Shown in pieces: positions 13,737-19,442 of a stretch of 19,442 nt of DNA. Both the position numbers and the translations under genes were made by a program. Below the pieces are notes generated by a model. It ran no database searches, had not been told where the DNA came from, and worked only from the letters and a program-made list of their open reading frames with translations. Location: the NCBI GenBank assembly GCA_003447235.1, contig DLZV01000033.1, positions 1 to 19,442 of the forward strand, read 5' to 3'. This stretch comes from Prevotella sp. (GTDB lineage: Bacteria > Bacteroidota > Bacteroidia > Bacteroidales > Bacteroidaceae). Each line of letters starts with the position of its first letter. Positions within the stretch are counted from its first letter, which is position 1.

Positions 13737-14117
13737 ATGCCTACTATTTCGCAATTAGTAAGAAAAGGCAGACAGGTAATCGTGGACAAGAGCAAGTCTC
13801 CCGCGCTGGACAACTGTCCTCAGCGTCGTGGTGTTTGTGTTCGTGTCTATACGACGACCCCTAAGAAGCCTAACTCGGCAATGCGTAAGGTTGCCCGTGT
13901 GCGTTTGACCAATCAGAAGGAGGTCAACTCCTACATCCCCGGAGAGGGTCACAACCTTCAGGAGCACAGTATCGTGCTGGTTCGTGGCGGTCGTGTGAAG
14001 GATCTCCCTGGTGTTCGCTATCACATCGTCCGTGGTACGCTTGATACGGCTGGTGTAGCCAACCGTACGCAGCGCCGCTCTAAGTACGGTGCAAAGCGTC
14101 CTAAGGCTAAGAAGTAA
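13737..14117 (+). CDS. rpsL: 30S ribosomal protein S12
   Basis: S12 sits at the decoding centre of the small subunit and affects proofreading. The 126 residues include VYTTTPKKPNSAMRKVARV and GGRVKDLPGVRYHIVRG. Lys43 and Lys88, the positions at which streptomycin-resistance changes usually occur, are both the wild-type lysine. Length matches the family (124 in E. coli). It is the first gene of the ribosomal operon, with its promoter at 13625. A 257-bp spacer with a long hairpin follows. Confidence 0.98.
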   Translation: MPTISQLVRKGRQVIVDKSKSPALDNCPQRRGVCVRVYTTTPKKPNSAMRKVARVRLTNQKEVNSYIPGEGHNLQEHSIVLVRGGRVKDLPGVRYHIVRGTLDTAGVANRTQRRSKYGAKRPKAKK

Positions 14118-14127
14118 AATTCTCCCG

Positions 14128-14181
14128 TTCTGCGAGGGCCGAGTAGTTTCAGATAGAGACAAGGACTTGACCCTCGCGGAA
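14128..14181 (+). other. Long-range hairpin in the rpsL-rpsG spacer
   Basis: TTCTGCGAGGG (14128-14138) pairs with CCCTCGCGGAA (14171-14181) in an 11-bp stem with one wobble and a 32-nt loop. No T tract follows. The remaining spacer up to 14374 contains a short GCGGAG/CTCCGC complementarity and no ORF of note. The size and structure suggest a regulatory or processing site within the operon. Confidence 0.6.
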
Positions 14182-14374
14182 TAAATAGCCACCCCAACCC
14201 CTAACCGAAGATAACAGGCGGAGATGTCTGGTATCAAGGTGTAAGAGCTAAAAATCGAAAGAAACATCGTTTTGCTGGAGAATGGAAATCAATAAGGTTG
14301 AGTAAACGCCCAAGTGTGGGTATTGAAGAACGCAAAGACGACAGCCTCCGCAGAATAGAATTTCAAATAATAAA

Positions 14375-14851
14375 ATGAGAAAAGCAAAACCAAAGAAGCA
14401 TGTGATCCTCCCGGATCCGAAGTTCAATGACCAGAAGGTCACCAAGTTTGTCAACCACCTGATGTACGACGGTAAGAAGAATACCTCTTATGAGATCTTC
14501 TATACTGCCCTCGAGCTCGTAGGCGCCAAGGTGAAGAGCGAGGAGAAGACCCCGCTTGAGGTTTGGAAGCAGGCCCTCGACAACATCACTCCGCAGGTGG
14601 AGGTGAAGAGCCGCCGTATCGGTGGTGCTACGTTCCAGGTTCCTACTGAGATTCGTCCCGACCGCAAGGAGAGTGTCTCCATGAAGAATATGATCGCCTT
14701 CGCACGCAAGCGCGGTGGCAAGAGCATGGCTGAGAAGTTGGCCGCTGAGATCATGGACGCCTTCAACAACCAGGGTGGTGCGTTCAAGCGTAAGGAGGAT
14801 ATGCACCGCATGGCTGAGGCCAACCGTGCTTTCGCACACTTCAGATTCTAA
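14375..14851 (+). CDS. rpsG: 30S ribosomal protein S7
   Basis: S7 nucleates assembly of the 30S head and contacts E-site tRNA. The 158 residues include NDQKVTKFVNHLMYDGKKNT, PLEVWKQALDNITPQVEVKS and the C-terminal MHRMAEANRAFAHFRF, all typical. Length matches the family. The ATG at 14375 follows an A/T-rich leader without a Shine-Dalgarno sequence. fusA starts 34 bp after its stop, as in most str operons. Confidence 0.98.
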   Translation: MRKAKPKKHVILPDPKFNDQKVTKFVNHLMYDGKKNTSYEIFYTALELVGAKVKSEEKTPLEVWKQALDNITPQVEVKSRRIGGATFQVPTEIRPDRKESVSMKNMIAFARKRGGKSMAEKLAAEIMDAFNNQGGAFKRKEDMHRMAEANRAFAHFRF

Positions 14852-14885
14852 TCTTTTCACACATTAAGGACAAGGTAATAAGACA

Positions 14886-17003
14886 ATGGCAAATCGCGAT
14901 TTACATTTGACCCGTAACATCGGTATCATGGCTCACATCGATGCCGGTAAGACGACCACATCAGAGCGCATCCTGTTCTACACAGGTAAGACGCACAAGA
15001 TTGGCGAGGTACACGATGGTGCGGCCACAATGGACTGGATGGCGCAGGAGCAGGAGCGTGGTATCACTATTACTTCCGCTGCCACCACATGCTCTTGGGA
15101 GTATAACAAGAATAAGTATAAGATCAACCTGATCGATACTCCGGGTCACGTCGACTTCACGGCCGAGGTAGAGCGCTCGCTGCGTGTGCTCGACGGAGCT
15201 GTTGCTACCTATTCCGCTGCTGACGGCGTTCAGCCGCAGTCAGAGACTGTGTGGCGTCAGGCTGACAAGTACAACGTGCCGCGTATCGGTTATGTCAACA
15301 AGATGGACCGTTCTGGTGCCGACTTCTTTGAGACCGTACAGCAGATGAAGGATATCCTGGGTGCCAATCCGGTTGCTATCCAGATTCCTATCGGTGCTGA
15401 GGAGAACTTCAAGGGTGTCGTGGACCTCATCAAGATGAAGGCCATCCTGTGGCACGACGAGACGATGGGTGCCGAGTATGATATCGAGGATATTCCTGCT
15501 GACCTCGTTGACGAGGCTGAGGAGTGGCGTGAGAAGTTGCTCGATGCTGCCTCAAGCTTTGACGATGAGCTGATGGAGCTCTACCTTGATGGTAAGGATA
15601 TTCCCGAGGAGATGATCATCGCTGCTATCCGCAAGGGGTGTATCTCTATGGAGTGCACGCCGATGCTGCTCGGCTCTTCTTACAAGAACAAGGGTGTCCA
15701 GCCGCTTCTCGACTATGTTTGCGCCTTCCTTCCCTCTCCGCTCGACACGGAGGCTATCGTGGGCACGAACCCCGATACTGAGGAGGAAGAGGATCGCAAG
15801 CCGAGCGAGAGCGAGCCGACTGCAGCTTTGGCCTTCAAGATCGCTACCGATCCGTTCATGGGTCGTCTGGTCTTCTTCCGCGTTTATTCCGGTAAGGTCG
15901 AGGCTGGTTCTTATGTCTATAACCCGCGCTCTGGCAAAAAGGAGCGTATCAGCCGCCTCTTCCAAATGAACTCCAACAAGGAGATCCCCATGCAGTCTAT
16001 CGACGCTGGTGACATCGGCGCTGGTGTTGGCTTCAAGGATATCCGCACGGGTGATACCCTCTGCTCTGAGGAGCATCCGATTGTGCTGGAGTCTATGAGC
16101 TTCCCTGACACGGTGCTTTCCATCGCTGTGGAGCCGAAGAGTCAGGCAGACATCGCCAAGCTTGACAACGGTCTTGCCAAGCTGGCCGAGGAGGATCCGA
16201 CGTTCACCGTCCGCACGGACGAGCAGAGCGGCCAGACGATCATCTCTGGTATGGGTGAGCTTCACCTCGATATCATCATCGACCGCTTGAAGCGCGAGTT
16301 CAAGGTGGAGTGCAACCAGGGTAAGCCGCAGGTTAACTACAAGGAGGCGATCTCACGTGCCGCTCAGAGCCGCGAGACCTTCAAGAAGCAGTCTGGTGGT
16401 CGTGGTAAGTTCGCTTGTATCGACGTCACCATCGAGCCGAAGGATGAGGACTTCAAGGAGGGCGACTTGCAGTTTGTCAATGTCGTCAAGGGTGGTAACG
16501 TGCCTAAGGAGTTTATCCCCTCAGTCGAGAAGGGCTTCCGCGACTGCCTCTCCAATGGTGTGCTCGGTGGCTTCCCGATGACGGGTCTGAAGGTCACGCT
16601 CACCGATGGTAGCTTCCACCCGGTCGACTCCGATCAGCTCTCCTTCGAGTTGGTCGCTCACCAGGCCTTCAAGAAGCTCTGCCCGATGGCTGGTCCGGTC
16701 CTCATGGAGCCGATCATGCGCGTAGAGGTTGTTACGCCGGAGGAGAACATGGGTGACGTTATCGGCGACTTGAACAAGCGTCGTGGTCTGGTTCAGGGTA
16801 TGGACGAGGCTCGTAGCGGTGCTCGTATCGTCAAGGCTATGGTTCCGTTGTCGGAGATGTTCGGCTATGTGACCGCCCTGCGTACTATCACCTCTGGTCG
16901 TGCTACTTCTTCTATGGAGTACGATCACCACTCACCGGTTTCCTCTGCTCTTGCCAAGGAGATCTTGACGGAGCTCAACGGCCATCCCGAGTTGGTGAAG
17001 TAA
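14886..17003 (+). CDS. fusA: Elongation factor G
   Basis: EF-G is the GTPase that drives tRNA-mRNA translocation and, with ribosome recycling factor, splits ribosomes. The 705-residue protein has G1 AHIDAGKTT (16-24), the switch RGITIT (58-63), G3 DTPGH (84-88) and G4 NKMD (138-141), followed by domains II to V. Domain IV includes VNYKEAISRAAQ and domain V SMEYDHHSPV near the end. Length is standard. It continues the str operon after rpsG. In this phylum tuf is not expected next, and here rpsJ follows after a 159-bp spacer. Confidence 0.98.
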   Translation: MANRDLHLTRNIGIMAHIDAGKTTTSERILFYTGKTHKIGEVHDGAATMDWMAQEQERGITITSAATTCSWEYNKNKYKINLIDTPGHVDFTAEVERSLRVLDGAVATYSAADGVQPQSETVWRQADKYNVPRIGYVNKMDRSGADFFETVQQMKDILGANPVAIQIPIGAEENFKGVVDLIKMKAILWHDETMGAEYDIEDIPADLVDEAEEWREKLLDAASSFDDELMELYLDGKDIPEEMIIAAIRKGCISMECTPMLLGSSYKNKGVQPLLDYVCAFLPSPLDTEAIVGTNPDTEEEEDRKPSESEPTAALAFKIATDPFMGRLVFFRVYSGKVEAGSYVYNPRSGKKERISRLFQMNSNKEIPMQSIDAGDIGAGVGFKDIRTGDTLCSEEHPIVLESMSFPDTVLSIAVEPKSQADIAKLDNGLAKLAEEDPTFTVRTDEQSGQTIISGMGELHLDIIIDRLKREFKVECNQGKPQVNYKEAISRAAQSRETFKKQSGGRGKFACIDVTIEPKDEDFKEGDLQFVNVVKGGNVPKEFIPSVEKGFRDCLSNGVLGGFPMTGLKVTLTDGSFHPVDSDQLSFELVAHQAFKKLCPMAGPVLMEPIMRVEVVTPEENMGDVIGDLNKRRGLVQGMDEARSGARIVKAMVPLSEMFGYVTALRTITSGRATSSMEYDHHSPVSSALAKEILTELNGHPELVK

Positions 17004-17018
17004 AATGAATCTTAACTG

Positions 17019-17119
17019 TCCCGGGAGGGAGCTTTCTCTCCCGGGATGGTATAAGATATAAAGGATGGTGGACGCCAGCATAGCGAATGACTCTTATGAG
17101 GGCGTATCCCCGTCTTTTT
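17019..17119 (+). other. Two hairpins between fusA and rpsJ
   Basis: The first is a 12-bp stem (17019-17030 with 17035-17046, outer part TCCCGGGAG/CTCCCGGGA) lacking a T tract. The second pairs GGACGCC (17070-17076) with GGCG-ta-TCC (17101-17109), and CTTTTT follows at 17114-17119, a weak terminator pattern. Together they mark the join between the str and S10 parts and could lower read-through. No promoter box is seen before rpsJ. Confidence 0.6.
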
Positions 17120-17162
17120 CAAGAACAAAATTATTTTATTCAATTAATTATTTTAAAACGAC

Positions 17163-17468
17163 ATGAGTCAAAAAATTCGCATCAAGCTGAAGTCTTACGA
17201 CCATCAGCTCGTTGACAAGTCGGCCGAGAAGATTGTCAAGGCTGTCAAGGCTACGGGTGCTATCGTCAGCGGCCCGATTCCATTGCCTACGCACAAGCGT
17301 ATCTACACGGTCAACCGTTCGACCTTCGTAAACAAGAAGTCGCGCGAGCAGTTCCAGCTCTCCGATTACAAGCGTCTCATCGACATCTACAGCTCTACCG
17401 CCAAGACGGTGGACGCGCTGATGAAGTTGGAGCTTCCGTCGGGTGTTGAGGTCGAGATTAAGGTTTAA
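17163..17468 (+). CDS. rpsJ: 30S ribosomal protein S10
   Basis: S10 is part of the 30S head and, as NusE in other bacteria, links transcription antitermination with translation. The 101 residues match the family in length. They contain IRIKLKSYDHQLVDKSAEKI, GPIPLPTHKRIYTVNRSTFV and the C-terminal LPSGVEVEIKV. The start follows an A/T-rich stretch with no Shine-Dalgarno sequence. It is the first gene of the S10 part of the operon, 46 bp ahead of rplC. Confidence 0.98.
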   Translation: MSQKIRIKLKSYDHQLVDKSAEKIVKAVKATGAIVSGPIPLPTHKRIYTVNRSTFVNKKSREQFQLSDYKRLIDIYSSTAKTVDALMKLELPSGVEVEIKV

Positions 17469-17514
17469 TGCCTACGTTTTATCTATTCAAGTCATTTAGA
17501 AACACATTATTGAA

Positions 17515-18129
17515 ATGCCAGGATTATTAGGAAAGAAAATCGGAATGACATCCGTTTTCAGTGCCGACGGCAAGAACGTGCCGTGCACTGTTATCGAAGC
17601 TGGTCCTTGTGTTGTAACGCAGATTAAGACCGTTGAGAAGGATGGTTACAAGGCTGTTCAGTTGGGTTTCGGCGAGGCTAAGGAGAAGAATACCTCCAAG
17701 CCGATGCAGGGACACTACAAGAAGGCCGGCACAACGCCCAAGAAGCACTTGGCCGAGTTCAAGTTTGATGAGGACTACAACCTCGGTGATACCATTACGG
17801 TGGAGCTGTTCAACGACGCTCAGTTTGTAGATGTCGTCGGTACCTCCAAGGGTAAGGGTTTCCAGGGTGTTATGAAGCGTCACGGATTCGGTGGCGTCGG
17901 TCAGTCTACCCACGGTCAGGATGACCGTGCTCGCAAGCCGGGATCTATCGGTGCCTGCTCCTACCCCGCTAAGGTGTTCAAGGGTATGCGCATGGGCGGC
18001 CAGATGGGAGGCGACCGGGTTACTACCCAGAACCTCAAAGTGTTAAAGGTAATTCCAGAGCACAATCTGCTCCTCGTAAAGGGCAGCGTGGCTGGATGCA
18101 TTGGTTCAACCGTAATCATCAACAAGTAA
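17515..18129 (+). CDS. rplC: 50S ribosomal protein L3
   Basis: L3 is an early-assembling 23S rRNA-binding protein whose central loop reaches toward the peptidyl transferase centre. The 204 residues include MPGLLGKKIGMTSVF, GKGFQGVMKRHGFGG, HGQDDRARKPGSIGACSYPA and GMRMGGQMGGDRVTTQNLKV. Length is usual. The stop TAA shares its last A with the rplD start (TAATG), which implies translational coupling. Confidence 0.98.
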   Translation: MPGLLGKKIGMTSVFSADGKNVPCTVIEAGPCVVTQIKTVEKDGYKAVQLGFGEAKEKNTSKPMQGHYKKAGTTPKKHLAEFKFDEDYNLGDTITVELFNDAQFVDVVGTSKGKGFQGVMKRHGFGGVGQSTHGQDDRARKPGSIGACSYPAKVFKGMRMGGQMGGDRVTTQNLKVLKVIPEHNLLLVKGSVAGCIGSTVIINK

Positions 18130-18758
18130 TGGATATTAACGTATTGGATATCAAAGGTCAGGAGACCGGCCGTAAGGTGACTCTCAGCGAGAGCGTCTTC
18201 GGTATCGAACCAAACGATCACGTTATCTACCTTGATGTGAAGCAGTACATGGCTGACCAACGCCAGGGTACGCACAAGAGCAAGGAGAGAAGCGAGGTTT
18301 CTGGTTCAACCCGCAAGCTCGGACGTCAGAAGGGTGGCGGTGGTGCTCGCCGTGGCGACATCAACTCACCGGTCCTCGTAGGTGGTGGTCGTGTCTTTGG
18401 ACCGAAGCCCCGCGATTATCGTTTCAAGCTCAACAAAAAAGTAAAGAATCTTGCTCGTAGATCAGCACTCTCCTACAAGGCTCAGGAGCAGGCTATCCTC
18501 GTGGTAGAAGATTTCAACTTTGAGGCTCCGAAGACGAAAGATTTCGTAAATATTGCTAAAAATCTTAAAGTAGACGGCAAGAAGCTCCTTCTTCTTTTGC
18601 CGGAAGCAAATAAAAATGTATTTTTGTCTGCTCGCAACCTCCAAAAGGCTCATGTGATGGTAGCAAAAGACGTCAATACGTACAAGATTTTGGATGCTGA
18701 CGTGCTCATCGTCACGGAGAATTCGCTGAAGGCAGTTGAGGGTATCTTGAACAAGTAA
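18129..18758 (+). CDS. rplD: 50S ribosomal protein L4
   Basis: L4 binds domain I of 23S rRNA and lines the exit tunnel; in E. coli it also represses the S10 operon. The 209 residues start MDINVLDIKGQETG and contain STRKLGRQKGGGGARRGD, the basic tunnel-loop region, then VFGPKPRDYRFKLNKKVKNL. An in-frame ATG 11 codons upstream lies inside rplC and adds residues unlike L4, so the overlapping TAATG start at 18129 is chosen. rplW follows after 22 bp. Confidence 0.97.
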   Translation: MDINVLDIKGQETGRKVTLSESVFGIEPNDHVIYLDVKQYMADQRQGTHKSKERSEVSGSTRKLGRQKGGGGARRGDINSPVLVGGGRVFGPKPRDYRFKLNKKVKNLARRSALSYKAQEQAILVVEDFNFEAPKTKDFVNIAKNLKVDGKKLLLLLPEANKNVFLSARNLQKAHVMVAKDVNTYKILDADVLIVTENSLKAVEGILNK

Positions 18759-18780
18759 AACAAAAAAGGAGACATAAAAC

Positions 18781-19128
18781 ATGGGATATATCATTAAGCC
18801 AATCGTCACTGAGAAGATGTCGAAGCTGACGGACAAGTCTTCTTTGGACAAGACCCGCACGAAGAAGGGCGAGAAGTACACTATTCCGGCACAGCCGAAG
18901 TATGGCTTCATCGTCAAGCCCGAGGCCGACAAGGCAGACATCAAGAAAGAGGTCGAGGCTCTGTACGGCGTCAAAGTGTTGGCTGTCAACACAATGTGCT
19001 ATGCAGGCAAGCGCATGTCGCGCTACACGAAGCAGGGTCTTGTGAAAGGCCAGCGCAATGCCTTCAAGAAGGCAATCGTCACCCTCAAGAACGGTGATGC
19101 TATTGATTTTTACAGCAACATTAAATAA
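18781..19128 (+). CDS. rplW: 50S ribosomal protein L23, with an insertion
   Basis: L23 sits at the exit-tunnel mouth and docks trigger factor and SRP. The 115-residue protein has IIKPIVTEKM at the start, then VNTMCYAGKRMSRYTKQGLV and KKAIVTLKNGDAIDFYSNI. Compared with the usual Bacteroidales length of about 96, residues near 19-40 (including SLDKTRTKKGEKYTIPAQP) look like an insertion between the first strand and the Gly-Phe strand; this comparison is from memory. GGAG lies 11 nt before the ATG, one of the few Shine-Dalgarno-like sites in the window. Confidence 0.96.
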   Translation: MGYIIKPIVTEKMSKLTDKSSLDKTRTKKGEKYTIPAQPKYGFIVKPEADKADIKKEVEALYGVKVLAVNTMCYAGKRMSRYTKQGLVKGQRNAFKKAIVTLKNGDAIDFYSNIK

Positions 19129-19131
19129 AAA

Positions 19132-19442
19132 ATGGCAGTACGTAAGTTAAACCCGGTCACTCCGGGTCAAAGACACAAGGTTATTGGCACGTTCGAGGAT
19201 ATTACTGCATCCGTGCCAGAGAAGTCTCTCGTTTACGGCAAACGTTCTACCGGTGGTCGAAACAACACCGGTAAGATGACTGTCCGCTACATCGGCGGTG
19301 GTCACAAGAAGAAGTTCCGTCTGGTCGACTTCAAGCGAGAGAAGGATGGTGTTCCAGCTGTAGTGAAGTCAATCGAGTACGATCCTAACCGTTCGGCTCG
19401 CATTGCTTTGCTCTTCTACGCTGATGGTGAAAAACGTTACAT
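19132..19442 (+). CDS. rplB: 50S ribosomal protein L2, 5' part (runs off the window)
   Basis: From the ATG at 19132, three bases after rplW, an open frame of 103 codons continues to the window edge. It reads MAVRKLNPVTPGQRHKVIG, then GGRNNTGKMTVRYIGGGHKK and RLVDFKREKDGVPAVVKSIE, then YDPNRSARIALLFYADGEKR. This is the N-terminal RNA-binding domain of L2, needed for subunit joining and peptidyl transfer. About 170 residues are missing to the right. Confidence 0.97.
   Translation, partial: MAVRKLNPVTPGQRHKVIGTFEDITASVPEKSLVYGKRSTGGRNNTGKMTVRYIGGGHKKKFRLVDFKREKDGVPAVVKSIEYDPNRSARIALLFYADGEKRY

Overview
The window comes from a Bacteroidota chromosome, most likely a Prevotella-type member of the Bacteroidales. 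Three things point there. Promoters carry the Bacteroidota -7 box TAnnTTTG (7131-7138, 13625-13632, 2324-2331, and 13162-13169 on the minus strand) rather than -10/-35 boxes, and start codons mostly lack Shine-Dalgarno sequences. A DUF3467 gene and a TonB-type outer-membrane barrel gene are present. The ribosomal block runs rpsL-rpsG-fusA-rpsJ-rplC-rplD-rplW-rplB with no tuf between fusA and rpsJ. The genus is inferred from protein resemblance and has not been checked by any search.

Left part (1-7504, plus strand): the 3' end of a tRNA with its terminator; an AraJ-type MFS exporter; about 1 kb of non-coding DNA; purB; an RsuA/RluB-type pseudouridine synthase with a long Gln/Gly/Tyr/Arg repeat tail at its N terminus; asnS; and a small DUF3467 gene with a textbook promoter. 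The 1 kb gap is the most unusual DNA here. It holds an array of 11-bp units arranged head-to-head around a central palindrome (1394-1604), a decayed minus-strand reading frame (1778-2086), and twin TAAAATGnCATTTTA dyads 33 bp apart (2087-2142).

Middle part (13169 down to 7690, minus strand): one apparent five-gene operon encoding an ABC ATPase, a six-helix membrane protein, a DUF2807 lipoprotein, a YtrA-like GntR repressor and a TonB-type outer-membrane barrel. It starts at a clear Bacteroidota promoter and ends at a long hairpin terminator. A perfect AGTGTACTA-N6-TAGTACACT operator sits at the transcription start and closely resembles the known YtrA operator. The simplest reading is a self-repressed envelope-stress or export module with parts in the inner membrane, periplasm and outer membrane.

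Right part (13625-19442, plus strand): the fused str/S10 operon from S12 to a partial L2. It begins at one promoter and has structured spacers between rpsL and rpsG and between fusA and rpsJ, then tightly packed genes from rplC onward. L23 appears to carry an insertion of about 17 residues near its N terminus.
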